Part shown: in pieces, positions 22,101 through 35,072 of the stretch
How the letters are laid out: each line of letters begins with the position of its first letter
How positions within the stretch are numbered: the stretch's first letter is position 1
Origin: Chanodichthys erythropterus
Taxonomy: Eukaryota > Chordata > Actinopteri > Cypriniformes > Xenocyprididae
Assembly (NCBI RefSeq): GCF_024489055.1
Contig: NC_090228.1
Location: forward strand, 39,209,709-39,273,708
Direction: 5' to 3'
Length of the DNA: 64,000 bases
Notes under the pieces: model-generated
Database searches by the model: none
What the model was told of the DNA's origin: nothing
Seen by the model: the letters and a program-made list of their open reading frames with translations, nothing else
Position numbers and translations under genes: made by a program

Positions 22101-25100
22101 GGCATTTAAATGTTTTATTCGGGGACAAATTTCGGGGAAAAATCGGGGAAAGATTTTTCTAAAAGTAAAAAATCTCGACAGGAGTTACAAGATTTGGGAA
22201 AAGATTAAAGAGCTGGAAAATTAAGTATATTATAGTGATTCGATATGTGCAGATAAACATAAACAGCTATTAATGCTTCGATCTAAATATAATACACTTT
22301 CTGCAAATAAAACTGTAGCTAAGTTATTAAAGCTGAAACAAACATTTTATGATCAAGGCGAAAAGACAGGTAAAGTGTTGGTGTGGCAAATTAAAAAAAA
22401 GCAAATGGAGAGGGCGGTAGATTCGATTGTACAGTCAGATGGTAATATCATTGTTGACCCACAAGAAATTAATAATTCATTTAGTTCATATTATATGAAA
22501 CTGTATAATTCTGAATGTATTTCGGGTTCAGAAATACAAAAAATTTTTTGGGATAATTTGGAGTTACCTAGTATACCAGAAGAACATAAAGATGAAATAG
22601 GAAAAGACATTAGTTTTCAAGAGGTGGTAGAGGCAATCGATCTGATGAAAGCGGGTAAGGCGGTGGGACCTGATGGTCTTCCCATAGATATATATAAAAA
22701 ATTTAAAGATAAATTAGTAAGACCTATGTTAGACATGCTAGTAGAAGCCTTTGCGGAGAATAAACTTCCTATGTCTTTGAATGAAGCTATAATTATTTTA
22801 TTGCCTAAATCAGGAAAACCTAACAATAAATGTGAAAATTTTTGACCTATAAGTTTACTCAACTCAGACACTAAAATCCTGAGCAAAATATTGGCAAGAA
22901 GATTAGAAACTTTAGCATCTTACGTCATAGGGATGGATCAGAATGGTTTTATGATAAATAGGCAAGGATGTCATAATGTAAGAAGAGTGCTAAATATTCT
23001 GCATCAACAAAAGGGGGAAAAAGATACTGCATTACTAGCACTAGACGCAGAAAAGGCATTTGATAGGGTGGAATGGGATTTTCTGTTTGATGTATTAATT
23101 CGGTTTGGAGTTGGAGAAAAATACTGCAAATGGGTTAAATTGTTATACCAGAATCCTTCGACAGAGGTCTTAACTAATAATTTTATATCAAAATCATTTA
23201 ATATTTCTAGGGGATGTAGACAGGGATCGCCTCTTTCCCCTCTCCTTTTTCTGATGGCTATTGAACCCTTGGCAATTGCCATCAGAAAAGAAAGTGATAT
23301 AAAAGGTATAGAAATGTTTGGCAGTGAACATAAAATAGCGCTATTTGCAGACGACGTTATATTATTTTTAAAGAAATTAGACTTAACCATTCCGGCTTTA
23401 ATTCAAATTATAGAGACATTTGGGAAAATCTTTTATATTTGCCATTTGATAGGGGTGGGCTTCAATGCCCTAATTTTAAATGGTATTATACTGCTGCCCA
23501 GTGAAGATCTATTATGTTTTTCTTCTCAACATCTAATGAACAACCTGTATGGGTAGAAATGGAAAAAAACCTCTATTCCGAATAAAATACCCTTGGAATC
23601 ATATTTATATGATTTGGATCGTAAAATTCTACAGAAAATGAAGGGTAAGGTTACGAATCCAACGGTTTTAAATATGGTAAGGGTATGGTATGAGACGCAG
23701 AGATATTTGAATATCTCCTATACAAGTGAGATATCTCGCTACTGTCCAATATGGGGAAATCCTAAGTTTAGTCCCGGAAAAGTAGATGTAGGTTTTAAGA
23801 CATGGGCAGAAAAAGGTATTAAAAGTATAAAAGATTTATATAAGGAAGACAATCTTATGTCATTTCAAGAATTGAGTAATACATTTGATATACCTAAAAG
23901 TCATTTTTTTAGGTACTTACAGATAAGAAGTTTCATTTTATCGTTTCAAAAAAGTACTGGAAATATACCACCATTATCAGTTTTGGAAAGAGTAGTCACC
24001 AAAGATTGTTATGATAAAGGTCGGATTTCACTTCTGTATAATATGTTGGTAGAGGGCCCCCCGGAGTCTTCTAGCTCTCGTTTAGGAGCATGGAGTAAGG
24101 ATCTTAACGAGGAGATCACACCAGATGAATGGAGTGAGATTTGTCAAGATGCTCAAGTACAAACAGTCAATACAAGATTAAAGTTGTTACAATATAATTG
24201 GCTTATGCGAGTATACATAACTCCGGTATTATCAAACAAATTTAATGAAAATATACCAGATACATGTCCCAAGTGTAAGGTTTGTAAAGGCACCTATTTC
24301 CATTGTATATGGGAATGTGAAGAAATATCGAAATTCTGGAAAGAAGTGCATAATATGATTGGTAAAATAATAAATGTGAGTCTTCCTTTTGGACCAAGGA
24401 TTTTTCTAATGCATTTGTATCCTAAGCTTAAGTCAAAGGAATGTATCTTTATTTCTATGTGTATCTTGCAAGCTAAACGCCTCATTGCATTACAATGGAA
24501 AAGTCTAGAACCACCCAGCATAAAAAGGTGGCTCAGGGAGATGGTACTGAATATGTCAACGGAGAAAATAACATATATTATTAAAGGAAAGGGTAAGACT
24601 TTTGAAGATGTTTGGAATCCCTTTAGATCCTTCATAGAGAAGGAGGATAGTGACATGTTTAAGGAGACAATTGAAGATATGTGAGATTATAGGATGTATT
24701 TGTATTAGGAGGCCTTAATAGTTTGTATGCGTTTTTTTTTTTTTTTGTGTGTGTGTGTGTTTTAATTCATTAGTCTTGTTGATGTGAGTCCTGTACAAAT
24801 TGAGATATGCTAAGTTGTAACGATGCGAAGACATCAATATGTGTCTATACTGCATTTTGTATTTTTGTTCCTGGAGTGTGTGTAATACATGTTGTTAAAA
24901 AGTTAATAAAAAAAAAAATCTTTCAGTTGTATAAAGAAAACTGTTCATTTCTTGTCTATTACCATCCACTGCAACTTATACCGATGACGGAAATAAGTGC
25001 AGTTATAATAGCAAAATATATGGTCTTCCTAAATTGGTGACCCTACTTATTTGGCAAAATATCTGGCTATAAAGTTAATATCCAGAAAGGTGAATTAATG

Positions 25101-28100
25101 CCTGTTGGTGATGGGGTCAGCCTGTTATCTTGCCTTTTATCTACGCTCAGTTCCCTTCAAAAATAGCATTAAAAAACTGAATGTACCTTGGAGTTTGGGT
25201 TACACATAATTATAAAGATTTGTATGGGGCCAACTGTCCACCTCTCTTATCTAATCTAAAACAAGATTTTGACCAATGGGACCACCGCCCTCTCTCAGTG
25301 GGTGGAAGAATTAATACAGTAAAGATGAGTGTACAGCCCAAGTTTTTGTATATCTTTCAGTGCCTTTGTTTTTATAACAAAATCTTCTCCAAATTAAATA
25401 ATCAGATATCAACCTTTATTTGGAACAAAAACAAAACAAAAAACAAACAAACAAACAAACAAACAAACAAAAAAACACCAAGAATTAAAGGAAGCACACC
25501 TTGTACAGAAGGAGGGATGGCACTTCCAAATTTCATGTATTATTATTAGGCAGCCAACATAAGAGCATTGCTGTTCTGGCTAAGGAATGACATCACTGCC
25601 CCTGCCTGGACAACTCTGGAGGGGGCTTCGGTTGAGTCCACCTCTCTAGCAGCTTTAATGTGTTCTAAAATATCATTCACACAGCCAATCTCTAGCTTGA
25701 CTTCTAATCCAATTGTTATACATTCAGTTAAAATTTGGAATCAGATCAGACGATTGTTTTTCCCTAAAGACTTATCACAGGCTGCACCAATTGCTAAAAA
25801 TTACATGTTTGCTCCATTAATGATGGATGATGCTTTTAAGGTTTGGGCTAGAAAGGGTTTGGTCTTAATCCCTGGACTTTATATTGTTTTAAATTTTGCA
25901 TCCTTCGAACAGTTGGTACAGAAATTTGACATTCCCAAATAACATTTCTATGAGTATTTGCAACTTCGTAATTTCTCCCATCATGCCATCCGATCTCTTT
26001 ATTAGACTAAATTTTTAAATGTAAATCAGTCCTAAAACAGGCTGTAAGCAGGATCTATGAATTACTCAGCATGTATGATTCAACACCTTTAGATTCACTT
26101 AAAAATAATTGGGAGGCAGATTTAGGCCAACTAATCTCAGAGGAAATCTGGCACAAAATAATACAGGGAATTTTTTCATCATCCATTTGCCTTAGACATT
26201 AAAGCTAACATAGTTCCCACATTTGATAGATTCAGGCAGGCACCTGCAACTCTACTGCATATGTTTTAGATATGTCCAAGACTTTACATGTTCTGGACTA
26301 ATATTTTGAGACCTTCTCTGGGCTATTTATATGTATATAGAGGTAGTAGAGCATCCCCATTTATTGCATTGTATGGAGTGGCCCCAGAAAACACTAGTTT
26401 TTACTGAATGTAAAATTAAAATATTGATCTTCTGTTCTCCTCTGGCTAGAAGACTGATACTGATTAAATGGAAAGACCCTTTTCCATCTTCATTTAGTCA
26501 CAGGATAAGAGAAGTCATCTACCATCTTAAGTTGGAGAAAATTAGGTATACAGTCAGAGGGTCTACTGGAGCATTTTATAATATATGGTAACCTTATTTA
26601 AATTTTGTTAAGGGAATGAAAGCAGACAATATGACATTGTAAAAGAAAGAGGGAGGGGAATATTTCTCATATGTCATGTTTATTATTATTATTTCTTTAT
26701 GGATGTCTGATCATGTATAGTATCTTTATGTTTATGTATTTGGGGGATGGGGAGTTTAATTTTGTTTTGTATATCTTTGTTCTTTCTGTATAATTTGAAA
26801 ACAAATAAAAAATAAATGTGATGTAATAAAATTCTCCCGGCTCAACATACTTGGGTGTGCAGTTTGAATGGGTGCATGCATCAGAGAGCAGCTTGACTCC
26901 TGATTCTCCCAGGTGATTGTAGCTCAGATCCAGCTCTCTCAGTTGTGAGGGGTTTGAACTCAGCGCAGACGACACATAATGACAGCTTTCCTCTGTTACC
27001 ATACAGCCAGACAATCTACAAACACATAGCAACAGTCCACATTACATTAATTTGCCAATCAGACACCACTATCAAACTGTAACCTCAGACTGTAATCAAA
27101 CTGTAAATACAGACTTTTGGCCACTTTTTACACAACAAAATCACTAGTGTTAAATGTACACTGCTAGGTGTATATATATTTGTCTCACCCACAGGTGTTA
27201 AAACCTAACACAGAGGCAGTGTAGGATCAACCCTTTACCCTTTTACCCGTTAAATGTTAAATTGTTCATCCAGTGAATTAAATCAATTAGGCTCACTTTA
27301 CAAGTGATGACACCTGCTATTAATGAACAGAGTCTACTGAACGTAAAAGGAAAAACAAAAAAAGAACAAGACAGAATAAGACTTACAGTGGACCGATTTA
27401 CTTCGGTTTGATTCAAGACTAGTTGCAAATGATTTTTTGTCCAAAAAATCATTTATTTTGTGGTGTCATGATTATTTAACTGCTTCTGATTGAGACTGAG
27501 CATCCCCGGACTTAAATCTTGGATCGGGCTGCCTCTGACGTGATACCCTCATAGCCAATAAGTGTGAGCAGGCATCACCTACCAGATGTTGCATGTTTCT
27601 TTAGCTGAAACTTGGCAGCCAAAAAACTAAAAAAAAAAGAGTATTGAAAAAGATCACCCATATTTTTTTTTTTTTTTTTTAGTTTTTTACTTTAAAGTAG
27701 AATGCATGGCAGGAGAGTGTGTAGCTGCAAAAGAGCAACAGTGCACTTTTGTTTTATATTCTTCATTTTTTTTTATAATCATTTAAACTTGTTAAACCAT
27801 TTGTTTAGTTTGTCATTTGATTTATTTATTATTTAATCATTTATTATTCATTTGTCATATTATGTTTTTATTTTTCATATTACTTATTTCCTTGCTCTTG
27901 AAATGCATGCTTTTGTTGTTTAATCTATTGATTGTGGGATTTTATGAGATGTAAAATGTGTGTCTTCATCAATAAAAGATAAGAGGAATATGGTAATTTG
28001 AAGATTTTATAGGTTGTTGTGAAGCAGCCACCTGTTGTATTTGTGCTGGTCAGATGAAGTCTAAGCATTTAAATATACAACTAAGATTATTCAATAACCT

Positions 28101-31100
28101 TGCTAATTTTTATTATCATCACTTTCTCAGTCAACCTCTTGGCTGATGTAAGACTGTTAATACAGTTTTGAGTACCAGACAAGACTAGCCGTTGACAGGT
28201 TGGATGGATATTGAAAGACTGGAGCAAAGCTGTCTAGACTCAAAGAGGGCTACACTGTGAATTAATAAAATGACTTCTGTAAATTAGCACTTGAACTTTC
28301 TCTTCAACATTAGTGTCCTCATCCTAGATGCAATCACACTGAGTCAATCTCATCCCCCTCATTTCTCTTCACACGCTGAGATCACCTGAAATTCATCCAG
28401 AAATCAATATGGTTTAATTTGAACAATTATCACACAACACTATACATGACTTAAATGTCTCAATGTGACTGGTTCAAAGGTCTCATCCGCACAGAAGTAA
28501 ACCAAAAGGTAATAAAGGTTTTAAAAGTTTAGAGATAATCTTGCTTACAAAGGATGGTGGATCCTCTGCCAAGGTTTTTATTCAAATTACCTTCTGTCCC
28601 CAAAAGGTGTAAATTACCCAGGTCTGGGACCTTTATTATTGCAAGTTCCTATTGTAAGTTCCTGTCTCACTTTGGGGGATGTTTTGTCTTGGTCTGAGTA
28701 TTTAAAGAATATTGCAAAGGGTTCAAGGTGAATTTTAGTCAGATCAACATAAAATTCTGAGTGTCCTCCAGACACTCCTCATTGTGTATTTTTCTAATGT
28801 CAGGTATGTATATTTTAATTATTTCTGAGCATTTGTGTTACAGTACAGAAGGGTCGGAGACAGATGAATAAAAGCAACAGGTATTTACTGACAACCAGCA
28901 GAGTTAAGCAGGAATGCAGGTGAGTAATGGGTAATATTATAGTTGAATAGTGAATGGTAGATGAGTGATACTGTCCTTTGTGTTGCAGTGACGATGATCC
29001 TGGGTGATTGGCGAATGGCTTGAAGAGGCAGAGCAATGGAGATGACAGACAACTCACATGAAGACTGGAGACACAGGAGACTTGGAAACGCTGGAGACAG
29101 GTAAGTAGATTGACTGGAGTCCTTGAGGTAAGCATTAAGGTAAGGCTTGATGCGAATGAGACTGGACAGTGACTGTGAGTGTCTTCTAACTGGTGCGTGA
29201 TTAGAGTGCTGATTGAGTGCAGGTGCGTGTGATCAGTACTCTGGTGAGGGAGTGCGCTGTGATTGGATGGTGTTGGAGCCTGGCATGTCTGTGAAAATTT
29301 GATGTTATTGTTATGATTTTCTTTGAATTGATTATGTAATTGGCATGATACATTTACCAGAGTAATAATAAATTGTTACATTTGAATTTATTCTGACTTA
29401 CTCTTAAATCATTGACTTTAGTAGATTACATTGCATCCATTTGGGGTTAAGTACATACTATGCATACTAGGTTAGATGCAACATTGGGCACATCAGGTGA
29501 GATTCTAAATTTCCGACTGTCTGCTCAACTTTAGTTAAGTTGTTATACAGTCACATTCACAATAGGGGCTAGTTAAAAATACTATTAAAATAATAGAAAG
29601 CATTGGGGCGGCATTATTTTATAGTACTATCTATAAACTCTGGTTGCTGTTTCAGCTTTATTCAAGTTGTTATATAGTTAACTATAGAGGATAGATAAAA
29701 ATACAGTTGAGATAATAACAAGCATTAGGTGGTATACTTCATAGTACTAGACATAACCTCTTATTATAGTTTGGGTTTTAATTAAGTTGTTATATAGGTA
29801 ATTGTAGGGGTTAAACAGAACTGTTATTTATATAACCTCTGGATAAATTATTGGACTGGCGAGTCTGTGACATTGGATCCACTTAAAAGAACAGCTGGTG
29901 CGAGATCCTAAGTGACACTAGTAACAGAACGAATGAGTACAGGAAGAGTAAAGAGTTAAATAGATTAATCAAATGTGTAGTTAAACTGTTATACATATTA
30001 CCAATAATCAATTAGCATTCTAACCTAAATTTGAGGTTGTGATAAAATGGAGTCAGATAAAAGTAAATTGGAATTAAACTATTGTGCTATACTGAAAAGA
30101 CCAAACGTGCAGGAAACCGTCGTTTGGCCAAATTGGGTGGGCTTTACAATATCTGGTGCTGGATCTAAAATTTCTGACATAGATACTTGATCTAACAGTA
30201 TATTTCTATAATTACATCACAACCATTGCAATTTAAATAATTACACTAAGCCATTTACATGCCAGAGTAGTAATAATTTTAGATTCTGGCTGTGATGCTC
30301 AGGTGGTCCTGCACAAACTCACTAGATGGTGCTGCTATCTTGTGCAGTGCTATTGGAAGCAATCCATGCATGAGTTGAACCGAATTAAACAATGAATGTG
30401 GAATTCCATATGAATATGGACTGGAATAAAAACGCAACCCTGCAAATGTTTTCGTCTCTTGTTTTGGAACTCAATGAAGAGCAGATGCCACATTTGTTTA
30501 CAAAATTGAATGGTTATTTATTATAATATATTATTTTTAATTGTATGAAATCCATTTACCTCAGTATCTGCAGCTGACAGTTTGGACTCTTCAGTCCATC
30601 AGAAAGAAGCTTCACTCCTGAATCCTGCAAGTCATTTTTACTCAGGTCCAGCTCTTTCAGATGAGAGTTTGATGATTGCAGAACTGAAGACAAACTCTCA
30701 CAAGACTGTGTAGTGAGATTACATATGGAAAATCTGAACAAAAACAATGTAATTGCATGAAGAATAAAACTTATATTTATTTTTATTTAATTTTATATTA
30801 TTTTATTATATAATTCATGTTAAAAAAATCTAATTAGAGTATTTGAACTGTAACCTCAGTATCTCCAGCTGACATTTTGGACTCTTCAGTCCATCAGAAA
30901 GAAGCTTCACACCAGAATCATAGAGGTCATTGTTACTCAGGTCCAGCTCTCTCAGGACGTTTAAGAATTGTAAAACTGAAGACAAACTTTCACAGCAATG
31001 ACCAGTGAGATTACAGCTTTGTAGCCTGTGTTGAAAACAAACAGTGATATAATGTATTTATCAAGTAGGGTTTATAATTTGGAGAGCACAAATCCACATC

Positions 31101-34100
31101 TCAGTGTAAATTAAATTAATACTCAGTGGTGTGGATACATATATGAATATAGAGCAGTAAAGTAAACCTGAAGTTAATGAGATAACAAGAGCAGCTTACG
31201 GTGTCGGGTGGACGGGCCCTACTGGCCAATAAACTAGCAACAGCCAAAATTTGGAACGACCGATCGGTAGGGCTCTCGCAACATTCGACAGGAGACCAAG
31301 GCTCACAGCATCAGATGAGTAAAGCCCTATCGGCCAAAGAGAGTTAGGTGGGGAAGGCTCTGGCGCCTAGGCTGAGATCGCTGAGCCTGAGCACCAGGAA
31401 AAGCCGTGGTATCTGGCTGAGTGAAGGGAGGAAGAGTGGAGCCTGGTGGGCTGATGCTCATCTTTTAGCGTGTAAATCAAAAACATGATGCAGAGGAGAT
31501 CCTATAAGAAAACGTGGACTTGCAGGGTTAAACGCATCTTGAAGTTTAAGTGGCTGAGCAAAGATTTTTTTAAGATTTGACAGTTTGAATATTTAGAAGA
31601 GTTTAGCCTCTCTAGGAAGGTGGGTGCAGCCAGAAATATCCAATCAATTTTTCCTTGTGCAGTGAGGCCTGGTAATTAACTGTATCCAAGTTAAATGCCC
31701 AGAATTCAATGGACGTGGCAGGACCCGTGGTTTTATCCTGGACAATTGGAATCCCAAGTTCATTAGAAACCCTGTGTCATATAACACTGATCATCCTTGA
31801 GAGGTTTCTACAACATGATTGGAGTCCACCTGTGGTAAATTCAGTTGATTGGACATGATTTGGAAAGGCATACACCTGTCTATATAAGGTCCCTCAGTTA
31901 ACAGTGCATGTCAGAGCACAAACCAAGCCATGAAGTCCAAGGAATTGTCCATAGACCTCTGAGACAGTATTATATTGAGGCACAGATCTAGGGAAGGGTA
32001 CAGAAAAAATTCTGCAGCATTGAAGGTCCCAATGAGCAAAGAGGCCTCCATCATCTGTAAATGAAAGAAGTTTGGAACCACCTTCCTAGAGCCAATGAGC
32101 AATCGGAAGGGCCTTAGTCAGGAAGATGACAAAGAATCTGATGTTCACTCTTGACAGAGCTCCAGCATTTCTCTGTGTAGAGAGGAAAAACTTCCAGAAG
32201 AACAACTCCACCAATCAGGCCTGTATGGTAGAGTGGCCAGACAGAAGCCACTCCTCAGTAAAAGGCAAATGACAGCCCACCTGGATTTTGCCAAAAGGCA
32301 CCTGAAGGACTCTCAGACCATGAGAAACAAAATTTTATGCTCTGATGAAACAAAGATTAAACTCTTTGGCCTGAATAGCAAGCATCACGTCTAGAGAAAA
32401 CCAGGCACCGCTCATCACCTGGCCAATACCATCCCTACAGTGAAGCATGGTGGTGCAGCATCATGCTGTGGGGATGTTTTTCAATGGCAGGAACTGGGAG
32501 ACTAGTCAGGATTGAGGGAAAGATGAATGCAGCAATGTACAGAGACATCCTTGATGAAAACCTGCTCCAGAGTGCTCTGGACCTCAGACTAAGGTGAAGG
32601 TTCATCTTTCAACAGGACAACGACCCTAAGTACACAGCCAGGATAACAAAGGATTGGCAATGGGACAACTATGTGAATGTCCTTGAGTGGCCCAGCCAGA
32701 GCCCACACTTGAACCCGATTGATCCCTGGAGAGATCTGAAAATGGCTGTTAAGCATCGCTCCCTATCCAACCTGATAGAGGTTGAGAGGTTCTGCAAAGA
32801 ATGAGAGAAACTGCCCAAAAATAGGTGTGCCAAGCTTGTAGCATCATACTCAAAAAGACTTGAGGCTGTATTGGTGCCAAAGGTGCTTCAACAAAGTATT
32901 TAGCAAAGGCTGTGAATTCTCATGTACATGCAATTTTTTTCCCATTTTTTATTTTTATCAATTTTTGTTTGTTGTAAATAAGATATAGATGAAGTGGGAT
33001 TTATTTGAATGCATTAGTGAGAATGAATGTGTGTATGAAATTGTCCTACCAGTTTGTACAGTGTCCCTTTAACAATAGTGTAGCTGGGTTTAAGTTACTT
33101 GAAAACAGAAACACATATATGTTATATAACTTTCAGTTTCTGGTTAATTTTGTTGATGAATCGCAGGAAAGCGCTGACAATAAGTTCTTATTAATGATTC
33201 TGTGTGCTACTGTGCTTGCGGTCTAACTGCACGTAATGTGCAAGCTGCTGTTTGTAAGCATGCGTTTAAGCTATAAGGAAGTAGCGCGTTAGCTAAGAAT
33301 GGCAAATCCCTTGTAAGAAAACGGTTTAAAATGTGTATTTTCTCTGATTGAAGTTGAGTATCCAGATAAACTGTGCTCATGATTTAGTGACTGAAGCGAA
33401 ATTCAACCAGGGGCAGAAAATGAAAAGGATTTGAGCTGTGCTCTTATGTTTTTGTGCCAGAGGGGGTGGAGAGTGGGAGCTGGCTGAAACTGAATCTGTG
33501 GCCCGAGTTGCAAGCTTGGCACTCTATGGGCCTTAATAGTCACATGATTGAGTGGTCTGGAGTAGAGAAAGACGGGGAAAGGGATTGTGGATGTTTTGGC
33601 CATAGTGGTGGTAGGCCTTGGCATGCTGGGACCGATTTGTTTGGGCTGACGCCTGCAAGATAACGCCAAGTGATCGGGGGTGGTGCTAGGTCTTTAAACA
33701 ACAGGATTGCAGTAAAGATTTCTTGAGCACAAAAGATTTTTTATTGAAAGGCGAGAGCTCGATTTCAGATATGTTGGGAACATGGGGTGGGGCCTAATGC
33801 TGATAAACTGTCAAACGAACAGAGGTAAGTCTTCTGTATAAGTCTTCTGGAGTCTCTCATTGTTATATAAGTATTAATACATAACTTTCACAGCCACAAA
33901 ACATTTTTTTTGTTTTGTTTGGATAAATGGTGAAAGATACAACATAGACGTATTGGCAACATTTAAACGTGAACATATTACACTTACAGCAGTCCTCTCT
34001 GATGATATATAATAATTCTGTATCAGGTACAGAGCAGAATTTAAGTTATTAATCAACAAAAATGGTATTCCACTTCACTTCCCTTCAAGGTATATTGCAA

Positions 34101-35012
34101 TCTGTGATGAGCTAATGAGCTATCATATCACTGCCATAAAACATATTGTTTCAAGCTTTTTGAGGTGGCAATTTTTAAATTCATAACGACTGCACAATTT
34201 GTTTACGGTTGCTGTTGAGGATGGAGATAAAGATCGCTGGTTAATGATTAAATGATTACAGAAATGTTATTCATTTTAAGGTTTTAAAGTGTAATTTGGT
34301 TAACATAATTCTTTGAAATGAGTTGTGAAAGTCACAAACAGAGCAAAATGTTACTATGTTACGATACTATCATGTTTCTTTGGAAGTATGAATAAGCGCA
34401 GAGAGAAAGTATTTGCATGCACGTGTATCTGCGTGTATAAAAACAAACACAAAAATGACCGATTTGAATGAGAAAACTGCATGACTGTGGCGAGGGGGGC
34501 GTGGTTCAGCGAAGTCTGCAGTGGGAGAGAGAGTCGGGAGATGCATGGTGAGTGAGCGGGTTAAATGCAAATAACGAACACCTGTTTCCTGTTTCAGTAA
34601 TTAGCGTGGAGACAGGATAAAATGCCAGGAGAAGCAGGAGTGAGTGAGAGAGAGAGGGACTGCTGACTGAGAAACGCCTGAAGCTGCTTGGAACGTTTAC
34701 ACTGGAGTGAAAGTTATTGTTGTGACATTTTTTCTGTTTATGTGCTGATGCACTGACTTCTGTTGGAGATTGAATAATCTGAATAAAGCCTCAGTCAGCA
34801 GTCAAAGCTGACCCTGTCCTCTTCATTCCCTAAGAACTTTGAACTTTATTACAATGACTTTGACATAACATGAACCAAAAATGAGGATAAAACAGTTTCA
34901 CATCAAATAAGTTATTGCAATTTATGTTTTCAAACATGTCTCTATGCAGTGAACTGGTGCAATCAAATGTAACTTGTTCAGTGAGTACAGTCACAGGACT
35001 GCTCTGTTTGGT

Positions 35013-35072
<60 letters not shown>

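Larger units (their letters stand above)
19528..24929 (+). mobile_element. L1-clade LINE, nearly full length, with target-site duplication
   Basis: AAATCTTTCAGTTG occurs at 19528-19541 and again at 24916-24929 after an A-rich tail, a 14-bp target-site duplication typical of target-primed reverse transcription. The element proper (19542-24915) has a 5' UTR starting GGACTTCCGG, an ORF1 region and an ORF2 region in the normal order. It sits in the intron between the last LRR exon and the linker exon of the NLR, in the orientation opposite to the gene. Frameshifts, stops and a deletion in the reverse transcriptase make it inactive. Confidence 0.92.

Noticed and set aside
29870..30190. Possible retroelement leader and protein start (GGCGAGTCTGTGACATTGG, then an open frame at about 30046)
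   Set aside because: The frame is under 50 codons, no matching terminal repeats or further protein domains were found, so no claim is made.
34480..34840. Possible solo LTR
   Set aside because: It has a promoter-like and AATAAAG-like layout and a partial relative at 60.9 kb, but no TG...CA borders or target duplication could be shown.
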